Source: Flavobacterium granuli
Lineage (GTDB): Bacteria; Bacteroidota; Bacteroidia; Flavobacteriales; Flavobacteriaceae
Length of the DNA stretch: 64,000 bases
Direction: 5' to 3'
Assembly (NCBI RefSeq): GCF_900129705.1
Contig: NZ_FQWO01000003.1
Span: forward strand, 186,001 to 250,000
Positions 17,084-24,690 of this stretch are shown here, one piece after another. Numbering within the stretch: position 1 is the first letter of the stretch; the number at the start of each line of letters is the position of its first letter. A program made the position numbers and the translations under genes. The notes under the pieces are model-generated. The model did not search any database and was not told where the DNA came from. It worked only from the letters and a program-made list of their open reading frames with translations.

Positions 17084-18415
17084 TTATATTTTTGAAAGAT
17101 TGAAAGATTGTGATAATTGTCCCGTTACCGAAAGCAACTCGTAGTATTTTTGGATTACATTGGCTTTTGCCAAAGCTTTATTGATCGTAGCGTTCAATTG
17201 TTCTACATCGGCCTCCAGCAAGTCATTGGTGTCTGATAAACCATTTTCGTATTTGTCTTTTACGATTCTGTAATTCTCAGTCGATTGTTCTACCGCCTGA
17301 CCGTAAACTACACTTTGTTTCAACGCCAATTCGTAATCTTCTATGGCTTTTTGAACCTGTATTTTGATATAGTCCGTAAGTATTTCTTGAGCGTTGTGAA
17401 CTTCTAATGCTTTACTTTGAGCCAGTTTGACCATAGTTCCGTTCTTTAATATAGAACTCAAATCATAAGAAATTCCCACTCCAAAATTCATTGCGTTTTC
17501 CACCGTGATTACATTCTTTAAATCTAAGGCGGTATAGCCGCCAATGAGTGCTATAGAAGGATAATAGGCGCTTCGAGCCATTTTTATGTTGGCAAGGCTT
17601 GCTTTTTCTTGAAATCGAATGGCTTCAAGATCCTTACGGTTTTGAAGTGCCGGCTGCTCGTCTGTGGGGATATTATCCATTCTGAAATCGATAAAATCAC
17701 TTTCGCGAACTTCTAATTTTGTTTCAGCAGGTAATTTCAGCAGCGTGGTTAGATAAAAATTGACAGTGTTCAGATTGTTATTAGCCTCGTCAAGCGACAA
17801 TTGTATTTTGGACAGCTGCAACTGGGATTTGAGTAAATCATTTCGAGGGATAATGCCGTTTTTTTCTAATTCAATGAAATCATTGACACGTTGCTGTGCA
17901 CTTTTTTGATTTTCTTTTAGGAGTTGTACCGTTTTTTGTGATTTATACAAGCTCGCATAATAATTCACCACTTTCAGCGCAACATCTTCTTTGGTTTGCA
18001 ACGATTGGGCTGTTTCGGCCTGATAGAGATTGTCGTGAACCTTGATGCTGTTTTGTATTTTAAAACCGGCAAAAATTGGAAGATTGGCATTGACTTGTCC
18101 AATCATTAGTTGATCTACAACAGGAAGCGGACCAGTACTTGAACTGCTTCCATTATTTGCTTGTAAATTGATCGAAGCACTTGTCAATCGTTGGTATTGG
18201 CCTGAAATTTTAAAATCAGGATACTGATTGTTTTTTACCGATTGTAATTCGTATTTCTTGGTGTTCACTTTGGTGTTTGCCAAGGAAACCTCATTGCTTT
18301 TGGTCCAAGCCATATGGATGGCTTCCTCCAAAGAAAAACTGGTTCTCTCTTGGGCTTCAGTGGATGAAATTCCTATGAAGAAGATTCCAAAGAACAGTAT
18401 TTGACTAACTTTCAT
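17084..18415 (-). CDS. TolC-family outer-membrane efflux protein
   Basis: A 443-residue outer-membrane channel with a signal peptide (residues 1-22, cleaved near STEAQ). Two outer-membrane-efflux-protein repeats with long amphipathic helices are visible, ending in DTNDLLEADVEQLNAT, typical of TolC relatives. It supplies the exit duct of the tripartite pump. Its start overlaps the end of the TetR gene by 11 bases and the adaptor gene follows after 12 bases, so all are co-transcribed. Confidence 0.92.
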   Translation of the reverse strand: MKVSQILFFGIFFIGISSTEAQERTSFSLEEAIHMAWTKSNEVSLANTKVNTKKYELQSVKNNQYPDFKISGQYQRLTSASINLQANNGSSSSTGPLPVVDQLMIGQVNANLPIFAGFKIQNSIKVHDNLYQAETAQSLQTKEDVALKVVNYYASLYKSQKTVQLLKENQKSAQQRVNDFIELEKNGIIPRNDLLKSQLQLSKIQLSLDEANNNLNTVNFYLTTLLKLPAETKLEVRESDFIDFRMDNIPTDEQPALQNRKDLEAIRFQEKASLANIKMARSAYYPSIALIGGYTALDLKNVITVENAMNFGVGISYDLSSILKNGTMVKLAQSKALEVHNAQEILTDYIKIQVQKAIEDYELALKQSVVYGQAVEQSTENYRIVKDKYENGLSDTNDLLEADVEQLNATINKALAKANVIQKYYELLSVTGQLSQSFNLSKI

Positions 18416-19031
18416 ATATCAGAAGTGCTTTTATTGTTTGTTGAATGTGCTTTGTAAGATTTGTTTTGATGTAATTATTGTATGAATCTTCCGTTTTCAG
18501 GTTTAATAAGTTTTCGTAAAAACTCTTATTCATGTGAAAATGAAAGAAAGTGCCTAAAATAGTAGGGGTGATTAGCGGAATAATAATGTCTTTTCTAAAA
18601 ACACCTTTGGTTTGGCCTTCGACAATTATGGCTTCCAATGATTTGAGATTTCCTTTTTTAAGTTCTGAAAAAACCTGGTGATTTAAACTTCTTTTTTTAG
18701 AAGTAAATTCGAAATGGATGATTCTGTAAATTCCCTTATTGCAGTTGATGCGATTGATATAGAGTTCAATTAGTTTGTTGATTTTTTCAATAGGCTCTAG
18801 TTCCGCTTGAATAAGATGATCCAATTGTGACTTTAAGTCCGAAGTTCTGTAAATAATCAACGATTCCAATAAACGTTCCTTGGATCCAAAATAATAGGAA
18901 ACCATCGCGATGTTTATTTTCGCTTCTTTGGAGATGTTTCTTATCGAGGTGCCATCAAAACCTTTTTCCGAAAAAAGCGTTTCGGCCACTTCGAGAATTT
19001 TGATTTGCTTATCGTTAAAATGAGTTTTCAA
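18405..19031 (-). CDS. TetR/AcrR-family regulator of the efflux operon
   Basis: A 208-residue one-component regulator with an N-terminal helix-turn-helix (residues about 29-50, TSIRNISKEAKIN then VSYYFGSKERLL) and a divergent ligand-binding domain. No ATG fits the start. TTG at 19031 is chosen (MKTHFNDKQ); a TTG at 19064 is also open, but two operator-like palindromes and a TAATTTTG minus-7 element (19052-19059, minus strand) lie between or over the two candidates, favouring 19031. It heads the efflux operon and probably represses it until a substrate binds. Confidence 0.88.
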   Translation of the reverse strand: MKTHFNDKQIKILEVAETLFSEKGFDGTSIRNISKEAKINIAMVSYYFGSKERLLESLIIYRTSDLKSQLDHLIQAELEPIEKINKLIELYINRINCNKGIYRIIHFEFTSKKRSLNHQVFSELKKGNLKSLEAIIVEGQTKGVFRKDIIIPLITPTILGTFFHFHMNKSFYENLLNLKTEDSYNNYIKTNLTKHIQQTIKALLIYES

Positions 19032-19056
19032 TGGAAGACTTTTTGTTAAAACAAAA

Positions 19057-19072
19057 TTAAACAAGTGTTTAA
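19057..19072. promoter_or_regulatory. Operator-like palindrome 1 of the efflux operon
   Basis: TTAAACAAGTGTTTAA is an imperfect palindrome overlapping the minus-7 element of the operon (19052-19059). It shares the arms TTAAACA and TGTTTAA with the perfect copy 17 bp away. Confidence 0.6.
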
Positions 19073-19093
19073 ATTAAACAGCTGTTTAATTTA
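19070..19093. promoter_or_regulatory. Operator-like palindrome 2 of the efflux operon
   Basis: A perfect 24-bp palindrome with core TTAAACAGCTGTTTAA (19074-19089). It is the likely binding site of the adjacent TetR regulator and lies just upstream of the minus-7 element. Confidence 0.65.
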
Positions 19094-19361
19094 TTTTTAA
19101 CATATTTTTAACATTTTAAAATCTACTTGTGATTTGAAATTTGTTCGGTTAAATGGAATCTATGTGCTTGTTGTTGTATCGGTTGGGGTTTTTTGATTGC
19201 GGCCTTATTTTGAGGTTTAGTTGTTATAACTCTTGGTTTAACAAATTATTGTGTAGGATAGCCTTCAGATCGAATTCGCTCCTTTTCTGTTAATTTAAAA
19301 TGAATTTGATTTTTTGATCGGGCTTGATTTTTATTAAATAAATCCTAATTGTGTAAAATTT

Positions 19362-19373
19362 ATGAACGTTCAT
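19362..19373. promoter_or_regulatory. Operator-like palindrome ATGAACGTTCAT
   Basis: A perfect 12-bp palindrome placed 15 bases upstream of the TACCTTTG minus-7 element of the second tetR gene, where a repressor would block RNA polymerase. It suggests autoregulation. Confidence 0.55.
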
Positions 19374-19387
19374 TCTTTTTTTTGATT

Positions 19388-19395
19388 TACCTTTG
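19388..19395 (+). promoter_or_regulatory. Minus-7 element (TACCTTTG) of the second tetR gene
   Basis: TAnnTTTG octamer 21 bases before the ATG at 19416. Confidence 0.5.
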
Positions 19396-19415
19396 CAGTC
19401 TTAAATAAATAGAAT

Positions 19416-19997
19416 ATGGCCCAACTTCAAAAAAGTATTGACAAACGGACCGCCTTGTTAAAAGCTACTTTAAGTTTGATGAACAATGGCGGAATTCAAG
19501 GCGCTTCTATGGCTAAGGTGGCCAAAATTGCCAATGTCTCGCCGGCTACTATCTATCTGTTTTTTGAAAGCAAGCAGGATTTAGTCAATCAGTTGTATCT
19601 GGATGTCAAAACTTCTTTTGCGCAAGCGGCTTTTAAGGAATACGACCCAAGCCAGCCTGTAAAAGTAAATTTTGAGCAAATCTGGTTCAATATGGCCAAA
19701 TTTAAATTGGACCAAAAAGAGGAAGCTTCTTTCTTGTCGCAATGTGATAATACACCTATGATCGATGAGGTAACAAGGCAACAAGGATTGCAACACTTGA
19801 CGCCTCTTTTTGATTTATGGGCCCAAGGAATACAGCAAGGCATAATAAAAAACATGTCTCCTTATTTGCTGTACGCTTTTACGATCTATCCCATGGATTT
19901 TTTGATGAATATGAATTGCAAGGGACTTTGTCATTTAGATGAAAAGCTACAGCAAAAAGCGTTTCAAGCGGCTTGGGACAGTATAAAAGTTGGATAA
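19416..19997 (+). CDS. TetR/AcrR-family regulator next to a nitroreductase
   Basis: A 193-residue regulator with an N-terminal helix-turn-helix (residues about 30-50; GASMAKVAKIANVSPATIY, then LFFESKQDL). The rest is a helical ligand-binding domain with several cysteines (C110, C170, C174). It lies 40 bases upstream of a nitroreductase gene on the same strand and likely controls both through the ATGAACGTTCAT palindrome at 19362. Small electrophiles or quinones are plausible inducers given the partner, but this is inference. Confidence 0.88.
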   Translation: MAQLQKSIDKRTALLKATLSLMNNGGIQGASMAKVAKIANVSPATIYLFFESKQDLVNQLYLDVKTSFAQAAFKEYDPSQPVKVNFEQIWFNMAKFKLDQKEEASFLSQCDNTPMIDEVTRQQGLQHLTPLFDLWAQGIQQGIIKNMSPYLLYAFTIYPMDFLMNMNCKGLCHLDEKLQQKAFQAAWDSIKVG

Positions 19998-20037
19998 ATT
20001 TTAGAATAAATAATAATAATAGATAAACACAATTAAA

Positions 20038-20670
20038 ATGGAATTATTAGATAAATTGAGATGGCGTTATGCCGCTAAGGCGATGAATGGTGAGAAAGTA
20101 AGCCAGGAAAAAATTGATTCGATCATTGAAGCAGCTTCATTGGCGCCTACTTCCAGCGGTTTGCAACCTTTTGAAATAATGGTGATCACCAATCAGGAGA
20201 TCAAGGAGAAAATTAGAGCTATCGGTTGGAACCAATCGGTAATTACTGACTGTTCGCATTTATTGGTTTTTGCCGCTTGGGATACTTACACAGCAGAACG
20301 CATCAATAAAATGTTTGACCTTACCAATGAAGTTCGTGGTTTTAAAAACGAAGGCTGGGAAAATTACCGCCAAATGTTATTAAACAATTATCCTCAAAAG
20401 GATGCCGAAGTAAACTTTCAGCATGCAGCCAGACAGGCTTATATTGCTTTTTCGCAAGCGATTGCCGCAGCCGCTTTTGAAGGCGTTGACAGTACGCCAA
20501 TCGAAGGTTTTGATGCCGATGCGCTGGACGAAATTTTAAATTTAAGAGAAAAAGGACTTAGAAGTTGTGTGATCCTTCCGTTAGGCTATAGAGATGCTGA
20601 TAAAGACTGGTTAGTGAATTTAAAAAAAGTCAGAAAAAGCAAAGAGGATTTGGTTACCATTATTGACTAA
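20038..20670 (+). CDS. NAD(P)H-dependent nitroreductase-family oxidoreductase
   Basis: A 210-residue FMN-dependent nitroreductase-fold protein (NfsB/YdgI-like). Family hallmarks are the N-terminal RWRYAAKAM, APTSSGLQPFEIMVI around residues 36-50 (FMN phosphate contact) and the C-terminal GLRSCVILPLGYRDADKDW. Such enzymes reduce nitro compounds, quinones or enals with two electrons. A paralogue of identical length lies at 35234-35866. It is probably co-transcribed with the upstream tetR gene and ends at a hairpin terminator. Confidence 0.9.
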   Translation: MELLDKLRWRYAAKAMNGEKVSQEKIDSIIEAASLAPTSSGLQPFEIMVITNQEIKEKIRAIGWNQSVITDCSHLLVFAAWDTYTAERINKMFDLTNEVRGFKNEGWENYRQMLLNNYPQKDAEVNFQHAARQAYIAFSQAIAAAAFEGVDSTPIEGFDADALDEILNLREKGLRSCVILPLGYRDADKDWLVNLKKVRKSKEDLVTIID

Positions 20671-20697
20671 TCCCGATTGTAGCAATTAAATCCCATC

Positions 20698-20730
20698 AAC
20701 AGCCCTTCTTTTTGAAGTGGCTGTTTTTTT
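20698..20730. terminator. Terminator after the nitroreductase gene
   Basis: Stem AACAGCCCTTC paired with GAAGTGGCTGTT (one bulged T), followed by a T-run. It sits between convergent genes. Confidence 0.75.
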
Positions 20731-20748
20731 ATTTTAATTTTTTAAGGA

Positions 20749-21720
20749 TTATGAATCTTCTTTTCTTCGGGCCAGTCGGGTGGCGATAAAGCTAATTGCG
20801 AAAATTTGGAAAGAATGAAAAAGCATCAGTGGCAATAAAATAATTCCCATTGAGGCGGAGCCCTGAAACAGGATTTTGGCAAATACTGTTCCGTGAACCA
20901 ATGACTTTTTGGTACCGCAAAATTGAGCCGTAATTTTATCCTCGGTGCTGAAACCAAGTTGATGACTAAAGAATCCCGTAAGGAAGTAAACCAAATAAAA
21001 TAGCGCTAGAATAGCTGTACCTATCACAAACAAATCGACTCCGTTTATACTGCTAAACACCTTTTCTTCAAAGGAAGTGCAAAAGCTTTTATAGATGATT
21101 AACAGGATGATTGTTTTGTCAAATAAAGTAAGATAGCGGTTGTATTCTTGGGCAAATTTGCCCCAATAGCGGTGCAAAAGAAGCCCTAAGATTACCGGTG
21201 CCAAAACTTCCAAAAGCAATTTGCCGTAAATATCACCCAAATCGTAATTGGTTGCCGCAGCATTAAGAAACAAACCCAACCAAAGCGGGGTTATAATAAT
21301 TCCTAATAAGCCGGAAATACTGGCGTTGAAAATAGCCGATGGAATATTTCCCCGGGCAATGGACACCATTACCACCGAAGAAGAAACGGTGGAAGGAAGC
21401 GAAGCCAAGAACAAAAAAGCCAGCCATATATTTCGGTCATCCTCAGTATGAATCAAGGGATAAAAACACAATACAAGCAGCGGAAAAACCAAAAAAGTAC
21501 AAGTTTGAACCAGCAGGTGCAATTTCCAGTTTTTCAATCCGGATTTCATTTTTTCGGGACTCAATTTAAGACCATAGAAAAAGAAGATCAATGAGATTCC
21601 AATGCTTCCAATAGTAGCCAGAGGAAGCGGACCGGATTCGCCGCCAAATTCCGGAAAAAGATAGGCCAGCAGCACGACAATAAGTATCGAAAGAACGAAT
21701 GGATCAATTTTTATTTTCAA
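20749..21720 (-). CDS. Bile acid:sodium symporter (BASS/YfeH-like) family transporter
   Basis: A 323-residue membrane protein with about ten hydrophobic segments. The sequence (LIFFFYGLKLSPEKMKSG near residue 45, SLPSTVSSSVVMVSIARGN near 107, FCGTKKSLVHGTVFAKILF near 268) fits the SBF-like group of the BASS family, which includes YfeH. The transported compound is unknown; members carry bile acids, organic anions or arsenite relatives. The start is TTG at 21720, because the upstream frame has a stop and no ATG. A minus-strand TATCTTTG element at 21763-21770 supports a promoter there. It is monocistronic. Confidence 0.85.
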   Translation of the reverse strand: MKIKIDPFVLSILIVVLLAYLFPEFGGESGPLPLATIGSIGISLIFFFYGLKLSPEKMKSGLKNWKLHLLVQTCTFLVFPLLVLCFYPLIHTEDDRNIWLAFLFLASLPSTVSSSVVMVSIARGNIPSAIFNASISGLLGIIITPLWLGLFLNAAATNYDLGDIYGKLLLEVLAPVILGLLLHRYWGKFAQEYNRYLTLFDKTIILLIIYKSFCTSFEEKVFSSINGVDLFVIGTAILALFYLVYFLTGFFSHQLGFSTEDKITAQFCGTKKSLVHGTVFAKILFQGSASMGIILLPLMLFHSFQIFAISFIATRLARRKEDS

Positions 21721-21961
21721 TATTGCGGAGGGTTAAGTGGTGTAGAATTATTCAATGAGGCGCAAAGATACTAACTTATTGAACAACGATAAAAGATTGC
21801 GGGTTTTTGATTGTTGTTTGGCGATTTGGTTTTTGGATTTTAAATCTGGGACTGAATTTTTCAATGCGGAAGCGACAGAATAAGAGTGAAAAGAGGCTGG
21901 CATTCATTTGAAATTGTGAATATCTATTTTAGCAATTGTGGATTTATTTTCCGTTAAAATC

Positions 21962-21969
21962 TATCTTTG
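21962..21969 (+). promoter_or_regulatory. Minus-7 element (TATCTTTG) of the DUF4494 gene
   Basis: TAnnTTTG octamer 22 bases before the ATG at 21992; a TTG at 21936 is a possible, rather distant, minus-33 box. Confidence 0.5.
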
Positions 21970-21991
21970 CCATCCTTAAAAAAAAATAGAG

Positions 21992-22549
21992 ATGAGCGCA
22001 ATTTGGTACGAATGCAAAGTAAAATATAGAAAAACGGACGAAACCGGCGGACAAAAAGTGACTACCGAACCTTATTTGGTAGACGCGATTTCCTATACCG
22101 AAGCCGAAAAGAGAATCAATGAAGAAATGGCAGCTTATGTTAGTGAAGAGTTTAAAATCACCAATATCAAAGTGGCTAATTATGCCGAGATTCACCCTTT
22201 TGAAAACGCGGATCGTTGGTTTAAATCGAAAGTGTCTCTAGTGGCTTATGACGAAGAAAGCGGTAAGGAACGCAAGACCAATATGTATTTATTGATCCAG
22301 GCCAATGACGTTAAAGAAGCTTATGACAATACCATTCATGTAATGAAAAATACGATGGGCGACTATTCTATTCCTGCGATTTCAGAATCGCCTATTATGG
22401 ATGTTTTTCCTTATTTCAGTGGTGAAGAAGGCGCTTTGGAACAATTGGAAAGATTCAATGCGCTTAAAGCTTCTAAACCGGAAGTGGCTGCGGAAATTGT
22501 TGATCATATGGAATTTGAAACGGCTCCAGAAGAAGAAACTGCAGTTTAA
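21992..22549 (+). CDS. DUF4494 protein
   Basis: A 185-residue soluble protein of the DUF4494 family, which is restricted mainly to Bacteroidota. Recognisable features are the N-terminal IWYECKVKYRKTDE, YLVDAISYTEAEKRI and ENADRWFKSKVSLVA. The tail is acidic. No catalytic motif is evident and the function of the family is unknown. It is transcribed alone and followed by a long-loop hairpin that may terminate it. Confidence 0.88.
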   Translation: MSAIWYECKVKYRKTDETGGQKVTTEPYLVDAISYTEAEKRINEEMAAYVSEEFKITNIKVANYAEIHPFENADRWFKSKVSLVAYDEESGKERKTNMYLLIQANDVKEAYDNTIHVMKNTMGDYSIPAISESPIMDVFPYFSGEEGALEQLERFNALKASKPEVAAEIVDHMEFETAPEEETAV

Positions 22550-22572
22550 GATAAGTTGTTCTCAAAAAAACA

Positions 22573-22636
22573 CCGCAAATTCGCAAAGTATAGAAACAGT
22601 CGCTAACTATTTTTATCTGTGAATTTGCGGTTTTTT
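22573..22636. terminator. Probable long-loop terminator
   Basis: CCGCAAATTC and its exact complement are separated by about 38 bases and followed by TTTTTT. It lies between the convergent DUF4494 and GNAT genes. The long loop makes it less certain than the other hairpins. Confidence 0.45.
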
Positions 22637-22655
22637 AATGGTAATCCTAAGTCTT

Positions 22656-23183
22656 TCACAATTTCAATTGGTCCTGTTTTGCTAAGACTTTTTCGTATGC
22701 TTTTCTGGGACTTCCTCTAAAATATACTTCGCCACAATAGCTATAACCTAATTTTTCAAAAATTTTCATCATGGCGATATTGTCAAAATTAGTATCTGCT
22801 TTTACACTGTAAATGTTGTTGCTTAGCGCAAAATCTTCTATGTATTTTAGCATCAATTTCGCCAGTCCTTTACCCAAATAATTTTCAGAAACGGCTACGC
22901 GATGCATGACAACAAAATCATCATTCGTTAACCAGTTTCCTTCAATTTTCGCATATACAGGTTCGTCATTGATTAGTACCGCACTGTAACCGATGATAGT
23001 TTCTCCGTCTGTCAAAACAAATCCTTCTCCTTTTTCAATATCTTTTTGTACGACTTCTGGATTTGGATAACCGTCTTGCCATTGATTGCTCCCGTCTTCT
23101 TTTCTGCGTTGTATCGCTTGTTGTAAGATTTCCCATATTGGACTTATGTCAGATAGTTCCGCTTTTCTAAAATGATAATTCAT
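22656..23183 (-). CDS. GNAT-family N-acetyltransferase
   Basis: A 175-residue acetyl-CoA-dependent acetyltransferase. The acetyl-CoA-binding motif A is seen as HRVAVSENYLGKGLAKLML (about residues 94-112, the R/Q-x-x-G-x-G/A loop being YLGKGLA). The C-terminal KIFEKLGYSYCGEVYF is typical of the fold. The N-terminal part (FRKAELSDISPIWEIL) is the usual first strand and helix. The acceptor is unknown. It is monocistronic with about 260 bp of upstream DNA lacking a recognisable gene. Confidence 0.9.
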   Translation of the reverse strand: MNYHFRKAELSDISPIWEILQQAIQRRKEDGSNQWQDGYPNPEVVQKDIEKGEGFVLTDGETIIGYSAVLINDEPVYAKIEGNWLTNDDFVVMHRVAVSENYLGKGLAKLMLKYIEDFALSNNIYSVKADTNFDNIAMMKIFEKLGYSYCGEVYFRGSPRKAYEKVLAKQDQLKL

Positions 23184-23446
23184 TATTGCAATTTAAGTTT
23201 TCAGTAAATGAGTATGTTTTAAAAGTACAAAACAAACTTTAAATTTTGCCCAGTCCGTATTGTAGAATGTATTTATTTTTTAGAAAAACAGCTTTGGTAG
23301 CGGGATTTTGTTTTAATAACAGGTTCAGGAAATTGATTTGCTTTCCGAAGTGTTTGTTGCATATGCTGCGCAAACGTCTCTGACTTTGCGTAATTTTCAG
23401 CTTTTGTTTAAATTAGTTAGTGTCATAAAAGTCTCTGACTTTTGTA

Positions 23447-23608
23447 CTATTTCATTGCTGATTGTATTTTACAAAAGCATTCGAATCTAAAATAGTAAGT
23501 ATTAGGATTATCTGCTTTTTCTATTTTTAATAATCCGGAATCGTTTATGTAATTACTTGCGCTGGAATAAATATAGTGTGAAGCCTTTTCAACTAAACCG
23601 GCTCTTAT
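23447..23608 (-). pseudogene. C-terminal remnant of a REP-associated tyrosine transposase (RAYT, IS200-like)
   Basis: The frame reads AIRAGLVEKASHYIYSSAS followed by NYINDSGLLKIEK. This is the signature tail of Y1/RAYT transposases (NPVRAGLV...YSSA..Y). Only about 50 codons remain. The HUH motif and catalytic tyrosine part are absent, and the frame runs without a break into a REP-like hairpin upstream. It is a decayed fragment and cannot be active. The same stretch also contains the short repeated phrase GTCTCTGACTTT near 23379 and 23429. Confidence 0.65.
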
Positions 23609-23615
23609 TGCTGGT

Positions 23616-23632
23616 GCGAGCGTCACGCTCGT
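23616..23632. repeat. REP-like hairpin 1
   Basis: GCGAGCGTCACGCTCGT forms a GC-rich 7-bp stem (one G-T pair) with a three-base loop, in otherwise AT-rich DNA. It abuts the transposase remnant. Confidence 0.6.
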
Positions 23633-23674
23633 ACCTATTTCCAATTTAGGACTATTTGTTTTTGTTTGTGTTCA

Positions 23675-23699
23675 CGAGCGGGACGCTCGCGCTAGCGCG
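23675..23699. repeat. REP-like hairpin 2
   Basis: CGAGCGGGACGCTCG followed directly by the palindrome GCGCTAGCGC (23689-23698). On the minus strand it shows the same GCGAGCGTCnCGCTCGT core as hairpin 1, in inverted orientation. Paired REP elements of this kind are the typical partners of RAYT transposases. Confidence 0.6.
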
Positions 23700-23706
23700 G
23701 GGTTTG

Positions 23707-23934
23707 TTATTTGGCATGCTTAATTAAAACTAATATTATTGCAACCATTATTGCTATTATTATAATGTTGTTCGGATCTGCATAATTAGAATGCCATCCA
23801 AATTCTTTAATTTTTCTTGGAACATAAGATCTTTTGTCTTTCGGATTATAATAAAACATTCCCCAAATCCAGTTTTTTGGGTCATTTTCCCACTTATTTT
23901 TAGTTTCTTCGCTAGGTTCATTGTAGTCTTTCAT
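23707..23934 (-). CDS. Small DUF5808 membrane protein
   Basis: A 75-residue protein. Residues 20-55 (WIWGMFYYNPKDKRSYVP, then FGWHSNYADP) match the DUF5808 domain, a short motif of unknown function often attached to membrane proteins. A single C-terminal membrane segment (about residues 55-71) follows, ending in KHAK. The start is ATG at 23934. It is isolated, between the REP hairpins and a gene-poor stretch. Confidence 0.75.
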   Translation of the reverse strand: MKDYNEPSEETKNKWENDPKNWIWGMFYYNPKDKRSYVPRKIKEFGWHSNYADPNNIIIIAIMVAIILVLIKHAK

Positions 23935-24635
23935 AATCTTTAATTATGTAGTTTGACTTTCTTTAAATACAAGTAAAGTTAGTTTAAATATTTTACTTTA
24001 AGAATAGTCTATATTTTTCTTCATCTTAATCAAATGCTTAATTTAATATTTTGAAAGTCTAATTTCAAGTTTATAACTCTTCAATCCATAAGGTTAACAT
24101 TAGGTTTGACTAAATTTATGCGTAATTTTTGCTATTTCTCAGGTTTTCATATTTATTCGTTTTTAGAGCATTATTTTCGGTTTCTATATTCCGCTTTAGG
24201 CGGTTCAGTTTTAAGTTTTATTTTCCTGTTTCTGCAAAATAGCGACAGATTCACTTTTCTGCTTTACCAAATCCAATTTCGAATATCAGCGTAAGTTTGG
24301 CAGATTTAGTTTTCACGTTTCTGCAAAATCTCGTTCTCAAAATTACGTTTCAGACTCTGTGTAAGTTTGGCAGATTCCAATTTCCAAATTCGTCGTTCTT
24401 TCTCCGTTGTGTTTTTCAAGCTTCTACTTTAATTTTTGATTAAAAACGAAAGCGTCAATTCGGAACGAATTGGCTGTGAAACTCTCCCACAACTTGTATA
24501 TAGGTCTGACGATGTCAGACTTATCATCCTTAAATTAGGTCGCTTTGTCTGACAATGGTCGTCTTTTTTGGTTTTGCTAATATATGAAAATAACCTTACA
24601 AATCATTTTAGCATTTTATAAAGTAGGGACATAAA
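23935..24635. other. Gene-poor stretch with short repeats
   Basis: No convincing gene was found in about 700 bp. A possible 62-codon plus-strand frame at 24106-24294 has no recognisable features and overlaps the repeats. GTAAGTTTGGCAGATT occurs at 24291 and 24361, and TTTCTGCAAAAT at 24229 and 24318. Two perfect hairpins are present: CAATTCG-GAA-CGAATTG (24456-24472) and GTCTGAC-GAT-GTCAGAC (24504-24520), with another GTCTGAC near 24547. This looks like decayed accessory DNA. Confidence 0.6.
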
Positions 24636-24668
24636 AAACGGCGTTTAAATGCACTTTAAACGCCGTTT
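24632..24668 (-). terminator. Terminator of the trp operon
   Basis: A perfect 14-bp stem AAACGGCGTTTAAA with a five-base loop, followed on the minus strand by a T-run. It lies 22 bases after the trpA stop codon. Confidence 0.9.
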
Positions 24669-24690
24669 GATATTATAAAAAATGATTTAT

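Larger units (their letters stand above)
19065..19415. other. 351-bp divergent intergenic region between two TetR genes
   Basis: It holds the tandem palindromes of the efflux operon at one end, and at the other a 12-bp palindrome (19362-19373) and a minus-7 element (19388-19395) for the second tetR gene. The central 250 bases are AT-rich and show no convincing gene. Confidence 0.7.

Noticed and set aside
24106..24294. 62-codon plus-strand open frame in the gene-poor block
   Set aside because: Phe/Leu/Ser-rich product typical of chance frames in AT-rich DNA; it overlaps the non-coding direct repeats and has no promoter or recognisable domain.
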